From the NCBI RefSeq assembly GCF_010093595.1, contig NW_022985450.1, positions 517,534 through 581,533 on the forward strand: a stretch of DNA of 64,000 bases. The letters are read 5' to 3'. The notes beneath the pieces are model-generated. The model did not search any database, was not told the origin of the DNA, and saw only the letters and a program-made list of their open reading frames with translations. Shown here one piece after another: positions 42,740 through 52,541 of the stretch (position 1 is its first letter; the number at the start of each line of letters is the position of its first letter). A program made the translations under genes and the position numbers. Source of the DNA: Mytilinidion resinicola. Lineage: Eukaryota > Ascomycota > Dothideomycetes > Mytilinidiales > Mytilinidiaceae.

Positions 42740-42900
42740 AGACGGTCCTTAAGCAGTCGGATATCCGTGTGCCCAGACCTGTGGCCTAGCCCTGTACAGT
42801 TCGTAGTCGTAGATATTCGCACACTATTTCGCCACCGCTTGTAGTGCCTCATGGGATCTGATTGTTGGCGGAAAGCCATGTAAAGTAGAGAACTCTTGTG
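42740..42900. repeat. Rearranged family-1 fragments
   Basis: A right-arm piece (CTTAAGCAGTCGGATATCCG then TGTGCCCAGACC) is followed by a left-arm piece (TTCGCACACTATTTCGCCAC then CGCTTGTAGTGCC). The order suggests two abutting or nested partial copies. Confidence 0.45.
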
Positions 42901-42982
42901 TATTATCTATGTAGGAAGAGGGGCATATATAGGGTTTCTAGAGAGGTACGCTAGCAGACAGGATCTTCGAAAATCCAGGGCA

Positions 42983-43140
42983 GCGGATCACACTTCCAAT
43001 CTGTGTACACCCCTCTTCCGCTGCTCGGGGTAATTCATGAGTTTCCTTGTTGTTCAAAGGACGGGCCTTCCGTCAGAACCGTGAGTTTGAAAATACCACG
43101 AGATACCACAAGCAGTGACAGAGAAGTGTGCGGATGTCTA
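42983..43140. mobile_element. MITE-like element (family 1), short form
   Basis: The left arm is CTGTGTACACCCCTCTTCCG then CTGCTCGGGGTAATTC, and the right arm is CACAAGCAGTGACAGAGAAG then TGTGCGGATGTCTATGACGA. It ends within 25 bp of the stop codon of the PARP-like gene. Confidence 0.65.
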
Positions 43141-43162
43141 TGACGAGCTACAGCGCCTAGAG

Positions 43163-44776
43163 TCACCATGTCGAACCGTCGTCCAAAATAACAGCTTTAT
43201 CTTTCTTACTCGGTTTGCCCTTCCTTGCGTCCGCATACTCATCGAACGCAGTCTCTCCATCAAGTTTCCAGTTCCAGGGATTCGAGGCTTGCGTGGAGGT
43301 TGCGTCGATACGATTTGCCTGGTAATCTCCATAATCCTCCTCGTCGTCATCAATGTCCCCGATGTCTTCAATGACGATATTGCGGCCGGAGACTGGTCCA
43401 AAGCCATATGCAAAGAACTTCTGAGCCCTTGCCAACCTCTCCTGCTTCAATCGCAGAACATCTCCAGGAGCCATGGACGTCTCGGCTACTGCGCGGCGTT
43501 TCTTTCCTTGAGTTCCCGTTGACAGGTTGTTGAGAAGGAAATTCTGCGTGTCTTCGGCCGTTGACCCAGTCCAATCAAGATGAAGGACATAACAAGGAAG
43601 GATCTGAGCCGAGTTGAAAACGATATACGCATTTCCGGGCGCGCTGACATGACTATCGGCTCCAGGGTAGGGCTTATCTCGACTCCACCAGTTATCTTCG
43701 TGTTCGATTACCGCCGCTCTACCCATGACCACTGCAGATACAATCAACTTCATCCCCGGAAGTGCTGATGTCTTTGTGCTTTCGGACTGGCCTCCGCTGT
43801 AAAGCATAGCGTACGCAGGATCTGGAGACGAGTATATGCCCATTCCATAGAGACTGCCATTGTGAACAATAAGGGGCTTTTTGGTGATTGGATGTACGTC
43901 TCCGGGTTTAAGAAAGCCGCATCGAACGATGGAAGGGACAAGATCTCGTCGGGTTCCATGAAAGCTGATTCGGGGCTTGATCAGATACTCAATGAGTTGC
44001 TCTTTGGAAGCTTCGCTGCTGCCCCTCAGCCGACGGTGCTCGATGGGAACAGAAGACTTCAATTGACTATAGGTGTATTTGCTGAGATTCTTCCGCATTT
44101 CCTCTCGGTTGAGTAGAAAGTTAGTTTGAAGGTCATTCCTGAGGATGTTTTCGCAGTGTAAGATTCTCCAATCTGGCAATATGTCGTGGAAGATTTGTGC
44201 AGGAGTTTTGCCGAGAATGTGGGTGGCGCAGTCTTGGACACTGTCTAGATTCACCCCCTTAAATTTCAGTTTAGGGTCAAGCAAGGTGTTGATGTTCTTA
44301 ACCTTGTCAAGATCCCAGTATTGGCCGGAGGATTGCCGATACTCTTGAATGTGTGAAGTTGCCTCTTCCACCATCTGCAAGACAATCATCCCGGCATCAA
44401 ACCTCGTAAGGTTCATGCGGTCATCATCCAGTTTGTGCTGTAGTAATTCCCGGAGGGAAACACGGATGGGATCGATGGTTTTCCTTGGCAAATCGCGGTT
44501 GTCGATGTGGCATTGCATGGGATGATCTAAGTGCTCCAGATTCACCAAAATCTTGAGATCGAACTCGTGGAAGCCGAACGTAAAATGAGAGGTGTGAACG
44601 TAAGCCCTTAATATTACCTCGGGCGGAAGTCTGAAATCGACATCGCGAATGATCTGATCGATAATGAGGTGGCCTGTTCGAGACAAGCTGGACATGTCTT
44701 CAGCCCCATCGTCATCGCTTTCATCGGAATCGTAGTCCTCAGACCAGGATGGGGTGGAGTAAGTTTCGGAGCCCAT
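43163..44776 (-). CDS. PARP-like ADP-ribosyltransferase domain protein
   Basis: A single frame of 537 aa from the ATG at 44776 (MGSETYSTPSWSEDY). An acidic N-terminus is followed by about 230 residues of uncharacterised helical sequence. The PARP catalytic fold is at about residues 268-405: SFHGTRRDLVPSIVRCGF (His273 of the HGT motif), SLYGMGIYSSPDPAYAMLY (Tyr315), then AYIVFNSAQILPCYVLHL. The position of the catalytic Glu of polymerising PARPs is Ala383 here (H-Y-A), so poly-ADP-ribosylation is unlikely. Mono-ADP-ribosyl transfer or a non-catalytic NAD or ADP-ribose binding role is possible. No WGR or BRCT domain is present. The start was moved in from a TTG at 44815. A family-1 element sits just past the stop. 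Confidence 0.82.
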   Translation of the reverse strand: MGSETYSTPSWSEDYDSDESDDDGAEDMSSLSRTGHLIIDQIIRDVDFRLPPEVILRAYVHTSHFTFGFHEFDLKILVNLEHLDHPMQCHIDNRDLPRKTIDPIRVSLRELLQHKLDDDRMNLTRFDAGMIVLQMVEEATSHIQEYRQSSGQYWDLDKVKNINTLLDPKLKFKGVNLDSVQDCATHILGKTPAQIFHDILPDWRILHCENILRNDLQTNFLLNREEMRKNLSKYTYSQLKSSVPIEHRRLRGSSEASKEQLIEYLIKPRISFHGTRRDLVPSIVRCGFLKPGDVHPITKKPLIVHNGSLYGMGIYSSPDPAYAMLYSGGQSESTKTSALPGMKLIVSAVVMGRAAVIEHEDNWWSRDKPYPGADSHVSAPGNAYIVFNSAQILPCYVLHLDWTGSTAEDTQNFLLNNLSTGTQGKKRRAVAETSMAPGDVLRLKQERLARAQKFFAYGFGPVSGRNIVIEDIGDIDDDEEDYGDYQANRIDATSTQASNPWNWKLDGETAFDEYADARKGKPSKKDKAVILDDGSTW

Positions 44777-45667
44777 TGCTGTAGGCGTGGTAGTGAGTGC
44801 AGCGTTGAAGGGCAAATGCGAAGAATTCGAGGTGTGTTGATTGTGCGTTGAATGTGAGCCAGAATGATGGGGTGTGGTCTAATTTATGTGCTGCCTGAGG
44901 TGAGGGCTGGTACCCCTGTGGCTGAGGTGAGGTGAGGCTGTGAGTCACGACGCTAGAACAGTCAGAGGTAGTATCAAGCCACAGGAAGTATGTCCACTGG
45001 AGATGAGATTGTGGCTCGTTAAAATGTTGAAGAAAATGGTATCATGTTGAAAGACGATGAAAGAGGTGGGTGAAACAATAAGAGTCGGCAGGACTTGGAA
45101 GGCCCACGACGTCCACTAGAAACTTCATGCTTAGACGAACCAGCCATATCTGACGTGGAAGGGTGGACGATAATTAAGAGAGGCCACAAATAGGTGCCAA
45201 ATCCAAATGCGAGAATGGGGTTTGTGCTGCAGGTAGCTTGCCTGGTCAGAAGTTTGCGAAGTTGTCAGGGCTTCTACCTTTCGCGTCCTACCTTGTTTCA
45301 AGACGGCGCTGGTAGTTTTTTCGGTTTCAATCAGTAATATCAGTAGCTAACACAACTCTAACTGTCTAGTTGATCGATGAGATGGGTTGCTGTCAGAAGA
45401 TGTGGTGGCTAGATGATGGATTGGCGTTCGTTTTAACAAATCGAGATGCCGATGTAGAATAGTCCGGGCAGTATACCTGGCAGGCTGCGCAAACGCAACA
45501 GCACTACCACGTCATGCTAGCATTCTAGCCATAGCTCTAGAGATTACTTATTTCCATGGAAGATTCATTCTAGAAGCTCAGTCAATCCCCGCAAGTGTCT
45601 GAAGCAAAGAAAAACCTCGAAAAGGCCTGGTCACGTGATATCTTACAATTCTTGAACCTCTCCAAAC
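44777..45667. other. Divergent intergenic region
   Basis: Promoter space for the PARP-like gene and the small zinc-binding-type gene. No repeats or other genes were recognised. Confidence 0.35.
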
Positions 45668-45862
45668 ATGATTTCCTCAGACCAACAAACTGTTCCACAG
45701 CGAAATGATCACGTTGCTCAAGTTGAAGAGGGGGCCGAAATGTACCTCACACCGCTCAGGAGATGCTGCGGATGCTGGCAGTATCTTACTAGCACTTACA
45801 GCTCCATCCAATACTGCCTCCATTGCGGGCATATCTTGTGTCAGAGCTGTACCTACGGCTAA
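45668..45862 (+). CDS. Tiny Cys-rich (zinc-knuckle-like) protein
   Basis: A 64-residue frame with no intron evident. It has the spacing C33-C34-x-C36 ... C50-x2-C53-G-H55-x2-C58-x2-C61 (RRCCGCWQY, then YCLHCGHILCQSC). This resembles the compact zinc-binding motif found in many small fungal proteins, where two Cys pairs and a CGH element hold one or two Zn ions. The N-terminus is polar. It may be a complete mini-protein or the last exon of a larger one, though no good acceptor was seen at the ATG. The clean spacing argues against chance. Function unknown. Confidence 0.55.
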   Translation: MISSDQQTVPQRNDHVAQVEEGAEMYLTPLRRCCGCWQYLTSTYSSIQYCLHCGHILCQSCTYG

Positions 45863-46321
45863 ATGAAATGCTATCCTTTCTCTAAAATCTGTAAATGGTT
45901 CTGGATACGTATTTTTGACATCTGCGTACGAATTGCCTCGTAATCGCAAAGCGGTGATCTCAAGCAAGCAGTTGTCGCAAAGAAAGAGATATCCTCCACG
46001 CACGATTGGATTAACATTAATTCTACACAGCCTCGATGGAATCGCATTCGCCGCATCGAAAACGGCTAGAATGAAGGGAGGACTAATGAGCCAATCACAG
46101 CTCTGATCAACAGCCGGGAGTCCGCCTCGTGTCTTTCAACACCAAAAGTCAACCTTGCTCTTCATCCATCACAATGAAAACATGGCGGTGGCTCTGCTCA
46201 CACCACCAGCATCCACCACATCCATAAACCGCTATAAATGCCCACTGAGATCCATCACTAACCCTCCAAATCCACTAACCCAGCCAGCAAGGCATCCCAA
46301 TCTCAAACGCTGCCAGCAACC
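45863..46321. other. Intergenic region
   Basis: Spacer and promoter of the next gene; a CA-rich leader precedes the ATG at 46322. No gene was seen. Confidence 0.35.
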
Positions 46322-47158
46322 ATGACCTCCAACTTCGACGACAAATCGCACTCCCCCTCCCCCATCGACCTCGCCCTCATCCCCCCCACCGAGAAAGCCG
46401 AGCTCCACTCCTCCGCTGTCTCCATCACCTCCGCTTCGACCGCTCTCACAACCTCCTCTCCCTCCACCTTCATCCCCGCCTCCTCCCTCCATATCTCCAC
46501 CCGCGGCATCCCCATCCTCCGCCTCCCGCTCCCCCCCTCCTCCCTCACCACCACCATCCACCGCCCCGACGGCTCCCTCGCCTACACCTCCACCCGCCGC
46601 TCCGGCTCCTGCGTCCTCGCCGACGCCACCTCCACCCCCCTCATCACAACAACCTACTTCTTCGGGCCCGGGCGCGATCCCGTCCTCACCCTCCTCGCAC
46701 CGGGCCGCGACCCCGCCGAACCCGCCACAAGCACCATAACAACGACCTCGAAGTGGACGTCCCGCGCGCAGACATTTGCGACGGGCGACGGGCCGACGTG
46801 GGAATGGGCGTATGTGCGCGAGCGCGTACCAGCTCCCGACGACGGTACCAACGACGCTGCTCGGAGGAAGAAGGGCGGCAAGGTTGTGATTCTGGCGCTT
46901 TACCGTACGGATGATGGGGCGAGGGGGCTGGGGGGGACGCGGGTGGGGCAGCTGCTGCGGACGGACGAAACGCGGGCGGCGGGGAGCTCGCGGACGAGCG
47001 CGGGGAATGGAGGGGAGTTGCAGCTGGCGGCGGGTGGTGTGGAGGGGGATTTGGACGAGGCCGGGGTGGTGGCGAGTTGTTTGGTGATGTTGAAGAAGGA
47101 GGTTGATCGGAGGCGGACGGTGCAGATGATGGTTATCGCGGGGGGTGGGGGCAGTTGA
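46322..47158 (+). CDS. Uncharacterised fungal protein with 'FGPGRDP' block
   Basis: A single-exon gene, 278 aa. The N-terminal 60 residues are Ser/Thr-rich. A conserved-looking core follows: IPILRLPLPP, HRPDGSLAYTSTRRSGSC, TTYFFGPGRDPVLTLL, TTTSKWTSRAQTFATGDGPT then WEWAYVRER. This pattern (a sheet-rich domain around FGPxRDP and WEWxY) recurs in hypothetical proteins of Pezizomycotina and may be tubby/LURP-like, but I cannot confirm that. The C-terminal third is Gly/Ala-rich and ends MMVIAGGGGS. Codon use is strongly C-biased in the first half (runs of TCC and CCC) and G-biased in the second. Confidence 0.75.
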   Translation: MTSNFDDKSHSPSPIDLALIPPTEKAELHSSAVSITSASTALTTSSPSTFIPASSLHISTRGIPILRLPLPPSSLTTTIHRPDGSLAYTSTRRSGSCVLADATSTPLITTTYFFGPGRDPVLTLLAPGRDPAEPATSTITTTSKWTSRAQTFATGDGPTWEWAYVRERVPAPDDGTNDAARRKKGGKVVILALYRTDDGARGLGGTRVGQLLRTDETRAAGSSRTSAGNGGELQLAAGGVEGDLDEAGVVASCLVMLKKEVDRRRTVQMMVIAGGGGS

Positions 47159-47470
47159 TGGCTGGGAAATTTTGAAGGGGTAAGTGAGTAGGTGCTTCGG
47201 GTAGTGGTATTTCTCTTAGATCTTCGATCATTCATTGTTAGTTATATTTCAATTCAATATTTTTCCTTGTTTGAGAGGCGTTTTGAAGTCGAGTGTTTCA
47301 ATAAGTCTATGCTCCAGTCAAAGCGGAGTGTTGCCACTATTCTGCTTTCTATAATTACAATTTTCTTACCACCATTTCTTACCACCAGGTCGTCTTCGAA
47401 GGCGTAAGGGTATTTCGATAAAACGAACGCCCCGGTATGCGATAATTCAGTAACTCCGCCCCATCATTTC
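47159..47470. other. Convergent 3' spacer
   Basis: AT-rich spacer between two converging genes; nothing recognised. Confidence 0.4.
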
Positions 47471-49278
47471 TCAAACACTTTCGTCTTTCTCTTGAGTCTT
47501 TTGCGCCGATTCCGCAGTCGGCCCACCTTCATTCTTCCCCTTAATACTCTTCCACTCCACTCCCAGTGCTCCAAAGATCGTCATGCAGGACATCGCCACG
47601 CCCACGTAGAACGCATGTCTGATGGCAATGTTGTACCCTGCCAACACCGCGCCCAACAGCTCTGGCTTGACGACGTGCCTCAAGTTCGTGGCACCAGTCT
47701 TGACCACCTCATTCGCGTCCAAGCCGGCGATGTGCGACATGCTCTTGACAAGCTGGTTCGCAAACACGTTTTGGCCCACGGACACGAAAATTGCACCCCC
47801 TAGGTTCTGCGCAAAGAACATGAGCGCCACACCGGACGAGACATCCTTCCTGCCCAGAACGCACTGTGCCACCATAGTGGCTTGTTGCATACCAACACCA
47901 AGACCGAGCCCGTACAGCACCTGGTAGCCAATCCACATGGCATGACCAGAGTTAACCTGCCACGTCGTGAGCAGGCCGGCGGCGATCGGCATAATGATCG
48001 ACGAGAGAATCATCGGCGGGGCGTAGTACCCGACCTTCTGGACAAAGCCTCCGGCTATGAACGAGGCCACGACGAGAGCGATGACCATGGGAAGGACATC
48101 GATGCCAGATTTAGTGGGAGTGACGCCCTTGATGGCCTGGAACCAGATGGGGATGTAGAAAGAGAAGATCAGCATAGCGGACATGCAGCAGAATATGTAC
48201 GCGAAGGCGCAGACGATGCTGCGCTGGCAGAAGATGTGGGGCGGGACCGTCGCGGTGTCGCCCTTCCAGATCTGGATAGCGATAAAGGCGACGGAGAGGA
48301 GGATGAAGAGGATCAGGAGGACGATGATGCGCGCGTTGTGCCAGGCATAGGTGCTTCCGCCCCATTGCAGCGCGAGAAGGAGACAAATGATACCGGGAAG
48401 GAGAACGAGCGTGCCGAGTGGGTCTAGCTTCTGCAGTTGGGCTTTGAAGGTGAGGCCACGGTTGTCGTGGTCCCCGGCTTGCGGTGGAACTTGCAAGATA
48501 ATGACGAGGATGGTGACAGCGACGGCGCCGACGGGGAGGTTGATGTAGAAGCACCAGCGCCAGCTGACGTGCTCTGTAAACACGCCACCGAGGAGAGGGC
48601 CCGTGACGCTGGCGATGCCGAAGACGGCGCCCATGCAGCCGATGAAGATGGGGCGTTTTTGGAGGGGGATGGCACGAGTGATGATGATGATGCTACCGTT
48701 TTGCATGCCTGCAGCCCCCAAGCCGGCGATGGCGCGGCCGACGATGAAGGCGGTAGATGAGGGTGCGGCGCCGCAGACAGTAGAGCCAATTTCGAAGATG
48801 GCGATGCAGGTCAGGAGTGTCCATTTGGGGTCGTAAAACGTGTAGACGCGGCCAAAAACGAGCTGGAAGCTGCAGAGAGTGAGTAGGTAGGACGAGCCGT
48901 ACCAACCGATGTTGCCGAGAGAGTGGAAGTCGTCTGTGATACGCGGGATAGCTGTTGCTATAATGGTTCTATCCTGCGAGGGTTGTTAGTCGCTGCAATT
49001 GAGGGCTGTGGGAGGAAGAGGAGACGTACGAGGGCTATGAGAAACATAGTCAAGTATATGGCGATCATGACGGGAATGATCTTGGCCATACTAGGGAATT
49101 CAGATCCATCCTGTGGTGGTAGTGACGCATCTGATGGTGCAGTTGGAAGCTCGCCAGACGGGGAGGGACTGTCATGGTGAGTGGAGGCAGCATTGTGAGG
49201 CGATGGCTTCTCAGTGCTGTTGATGGTATCCTCAGAAGGGGTATGTTTGACGTGGATCGTCGTGGGGCTTTCTGCCAT
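47471..49278 (-). CDS. MFS drug:H+ antiporter, DHA2 (14-TM) type
   Basis: Two exons (minus), 49278-49030 and 48973-47471, 583 aa. After a polar 60-aa N-terminus come TM1 (MIAIYLTMFLIAL) and the hallmark ALDRTIIATAIPRITDDF (motif D1). Then follow YLLTLCSFQLVFGRVY, RAIAGLGAAGMQNGSI, and motif C in GSVTGPLLGG form (ASVTGPLLGGVFTEHVSWRW). WRWCFYINLPVG is the DHA2 signature. Such proteins export drugs, toxins or metabolites at the plasma membrane. No metabolite cluster flanks it. The intron splits IAL from DRT in phase 0. A TATAAAG box lies about 120 bp upstream of the ATG. Confidence 0.93.
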
Positions 49279-49814
49279 GGTGAGGGAATGTTCGAGGGCT
49301 GAAATAACAATATGAGAGGATTAATGCAGTGGTCGGATGTCGGAGAGAAGCGACGTTACTAGTGCCGGTGCAGTAACAGGAAGTGGCACACCACCCTCTT
49401 TATATCAAGAGCCTGATTGCAGCCACGTACAGCAGATGCGTGCTACGGGGACTCCAACGCCGTCAAAAGGTGCTCGGGAGCCAGACACCACCGACAGGTC
49501 ACGTGCCCGAGCGTCGGGACCGAAGGGACGTAGATCCTCTAACTCCTAGAGGGCTAGTGGTTCGCGTTCGGCTCGCGTTACTAAAGAAGTCCACCAATCA
49601 ACCGCTCGCAATCATGCTAGTGTACGAGCATCCTGGACACTCTGTCCATTGACCCCTGGTGCTCGAAGACCACGCTTTTTGTCAGCCCGAGATGATGCGT
49701 ATATTGATGCATACGGGGATTCTAGCAGACATGATTTGCGCCTTCCGCAATATCCCTTACCAAGTTAATCTCGTGTTCGCGCTTTCTCGCGTTCACCCTT
49801 CACGCTAAAGAAAG
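49279..49814. other. Intergenic region
   Basis: Contains the promoter of the DHA2 transporter; no gene is supported in the remainder. Confidence 0.35.
49398..49404 (-). promoter_or_regulatory. TATA box of the DHA2 transporter gene
   Basis: TATAAAG on the minus strand, about 120 bp upstream of the ATG at 49278. Confidence 0.45.
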
Positions 49815-50237
49815 CTACTTCTCCCCATCAAGAATTGCTGGGTGAGTTCGGCGAAGATTCAGACATGAGGGTTCGGGTGTGGTAGCGCCTTCGGCGCGTT
49901 GGCGGACGATCGTGACGGGTGTAATATCACGGCTGGGAAGCAGGATGGGCATATCCGTCAGGATGGGGCCGTCTATGCGTGGAAGGAGCCCATCATTACG
50001 ATGAACTGACAGCGAAGGAGATTTCCTTCTGTCGGCGGGGGGAGAGACGCTGGTTGTGTTGTTGAGGTGGAAGGCCTTTGATGCGGACCTTTGAGCTTCT
50101 GAGGCTAGCTTTGAGAAGGCGCGTCGTGGTTTAGGGTCGGGGTGGAGTTCGGTAACTGAGTGGATTATATCTTTTGGCGACGAAATTTGCTCAGGCGTTG
50201 GTTTGCGAAGCGTAGGCTTGGGGGAAGCATTATACAT
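49815..50237 (-). CDS. Small hypothetical protein
   Basis: A 140-aa frame from an ATG at 50237 (MYNASPKPTLRKPTPEQISS). It is polar and Pro/Ser/Arg-rich with a short ordered-looking stretch (ILTDMPILLPSRDITPVTIV). A possible upstream exon ending at about 50288 (...RATPHLLE, then GTATCTCTCC) could splice to CCCAAG|CCT inside this frame, so the true N-terminus is uncertain. No family is recognised. It is listed because no competing frame overlaps it and composition is protein-like. Confidence 0.4.
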   Translation of the reverse strand: MYNASPKPTLRKPTPEQISSPKDIIHSVTELHPDPKPRRAFSKLASEAQRSASKAFHLNNTTSVSPPADRRKSPSLSVHRNDGLLPRIDGPILTDMPILLPSRDITPVTIVRQRAEGATTPEPSCLNLRRTHPAILDGEK

Positions 50238-50563
50238 GGCGGAAGATGTGGGGAGTAGGAGATTCGAAGGGCCGTGATGTGGAGAGATACCTCCAGGAGA
50301 TGAGGGGTTGCTCTAGAAGCTGGAGGTGGGGTCGAAGAGCTGGACTCTATGGAATCTGTGAGTCCATGGATCGCGTCGCGACCAAAGTGACATGTACCAT
50401 TCACGCGGAGCTACTAGTTTGAAGGGAGAACCACAAAAGGATGCATTTGACGTGTTGTAGTAGATTATGATGGGACTCTGGCTCTAGTAGAATGCCAAAA
50501 AGAGACGAAAAGTTGAAAGAATTACAAGACAAAAAAAACATGACGACATCACGCCGTAAGTCG

Positions 50564-50893
50564 TCAGTATCGCTGCCCGTTATCTGCGACAGTATTCGTT
50601 GCATCGTGATATGGCGGCACGTTTTCGTATGCGGGAGGCATTTCCCTCTCTTCACTCGAACTGCGCCGTCTCTCTCCTTGTGCTTCGATCTCCTTTGCGG
50701 TTTGCGCCGTTTGGGAGGATCGACCTTCTCGGGGTATCGATCGGGTTGCGGATTGAGTCGTGGAGTAGTGAGACTCATCGTAGACGGATAGGTCCGTGAG
50801 AGCTTGGGTCGCTTTTTCTGCTTTGCGTTGTTTGCGCTTCTGGTTCAACTTGTCCGCGCCGAGACCGATGCCAGCGATGAGAAGGGCGGCCAT
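50564..50893 (-). CDS. Small hypothetical protein, membrane-anchor type N-terminus
   Basis: A 109-aa frame starting MAALLIAGIGLGADKLNQKR. The first 12 residues are hydrophobic, followed by a basic stretch (KRKQRKAEK), a Ser/Thr/Gln-rich middle and a PPAYENVPPYHD block. Short fungal proteins with a PPxYxxxPPY tail and a hydrophobic start are common, and the PPxY-type motif (PPAY) could bind WW-domain ubiquitin ligases of the Rsp5 class. That role is inferred. No introns are evident. Confidence 0.55.
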   Translation of the reverse strand: MAALLIAGIGLGADKLNQKRKQRKAEKATQALTDLSVYDESHYSTTQSATRSIPREGRSSQTAQTAKEIEAQGERRRSSSEEREMPPAYENVPPYHDATNTVADNGQRY

Positions 50894-52541
50894 CGTATTC
50901 TAGGTGTGATAGAAAAGATTTATTCTACAGCACGCGTTTCTTAGCTTTCATGCTGATAGTAGGGATACGTGTGAAGCAATGAAGAATGTGGAGTAATAAT
51001 CATTGCTTCATTGAGGCGAATAGGATGAACTGTGAAAAGGACATACCTGAGGATAGTGTATAGGCGAAAACGAGACCGGAGAGCAAGCTTACGTTGAGAA
51101 GCTGCGATGTATGTGTGTAGGTGTTTGAAGTCGTTGCTATTGTTTGAGATACATCTCAAGCGGAATATATAGGTAGCTTGGGAGGCGGTGATAGCTTCGG
51201 GGCGAAGGCTGAGATCCTGGTGTCGTCACTGATAATTCGACCAATCAGAGCGACGCTGAGACGCGCAGTATTTGAGTTCCTCGCACAGCCCCAAAGCGTC
51301 TATCCTCAACACGGACAACCTAGCGAAGGCCATCCATCTCGCATCGACTCTGACCGGAGCTTATTTGAATTAAGAATCGGCGTTTTGGGCAGAAACAGCC
51401 TTAGCTGAGCAGCTGCGCAGCGTCGGCCGCAGTAAGTTAACGAAAGCGCAACGAATGACGACCCTGCCAACTCCTATGCGCTGCTACACCTCCCGGACGC
51501 GCCGACGCATAAGCAACGTATATGGACGACTCCGCAAACCTCTCCGGGTCATGTATGCGGATGTCAACGAGCAGTCTCTTTGTAAGAGAGCCCAGCGCCC
51601 GTGTTCTTTAAGCAATGACCCCGTGAAGGCGTCTTCATTCCGGCCTCCTGGAAGAAGTCATCCCAAGCTCTCCGGAGGTCATGGTAGAAGACGAGGTTCA
51701 CACGGGTCTTTTTGTTTGTTAGCGATGGTCAGTATCCGTTCAATTGAAACGCGGGTCCCCGTCCTCAGTCTTCAGAGCCCTATACGGCCTTTGACAAGAC
51801 TGGAGGTAAGTTTGAAGAAAAAACAATCCTGTCCAGTATCCTCTGCCTGGTTGTTGGAAGCTTCAAGTCTCAATGTCGCGGGGTATGAGAGTCCGGCCCA
51901 CTCTAATGGTAGAGACATAGATCAATCCTGGGGACGAGGCCCGTGTTGAAGGTGCGAGTTGCGATGTCCCTCAAGCTGTGTAACCTCGCATCTGCGTAAC
52001 CACTAAGCAGGACTCCTTTTGTTGGCTCATCGTAGATTGGAATGTACCGAGACCCAGAAATCCGCTTCGGGGTGGCTACATTGCTTTACCCCAGGTCCGG
52101 ATCGAGCTGACCACGCCTTTGTTGCAGGAGCTGGAAGCTGACGTCTCTTGGCAAGTACAAATCACGAACAGGTGGAATTAATCGTGCGTTGTCACTTGCG
52201 TCATTAAAATATTCCTAGAGCTGTCCTGGTAGGGAAATCAGAATAGAGAACTCATCTCGCAACGAGTACGCAGTAACATCATGCACACTGCATAATGCCT
52301 TGTGGGGATAGTTTCTTTGTTATGCCCCATCGTCATTTTCCTAATCCGTCCTCACGATGTGCTCACGAGGCCTGGTTCGCGCCTGCGGATTTACCGCACG
52401 CGGTCTTGTTGACTTTTCTGCCGTTTTCGCGCGTCACTATAAAACCCGCGCGCCTCACCTACTCATTCCAACCTGCCACCTACAATCCATCACCACCAAA
52501 CTTACCGCATCTAGTCAACCTCTACACTAACTACTTGCATC
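50894..52541. other. Long divergent intergenic region
   Basis: About 1.6 kb. Plus-strand frames at 51455-51949 and 52295-52582 have no domain and the second overlaps the transporter leader, so they were not called. The 3' end is the hexose-transporter promoter. Confidence 0.4.
52438..52444 (+). promoter_or_regulatory. TATA box of the hexose transporter gene
   Basis: TATAAAA lies 104 bp upstream of the ATG at 52542, in a GC-rich setting and followed by a CA/CT-rich leader typical of strongly expressed fungal genes. Confidence 0.55.

Larger units (their letters stand above)
41922..43162. other. MITE-rich intergenic region
   Basis: About 1.2 kb containing at least three family-1 elements or fragments (42250-42490, 42740-42900, 42983-43140) and a further left-arm-like stretch ACACTGCTTGAGGTGCC at about 42601. 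No protein gene is supported. Confidence 0.5.

Noticed and set aside
51455..51949. 164-codon frame upstream of the hexose transporter
   Set aside because: No recognisable motif, Arg/Ser-rich composition, no splice context or homologous look.
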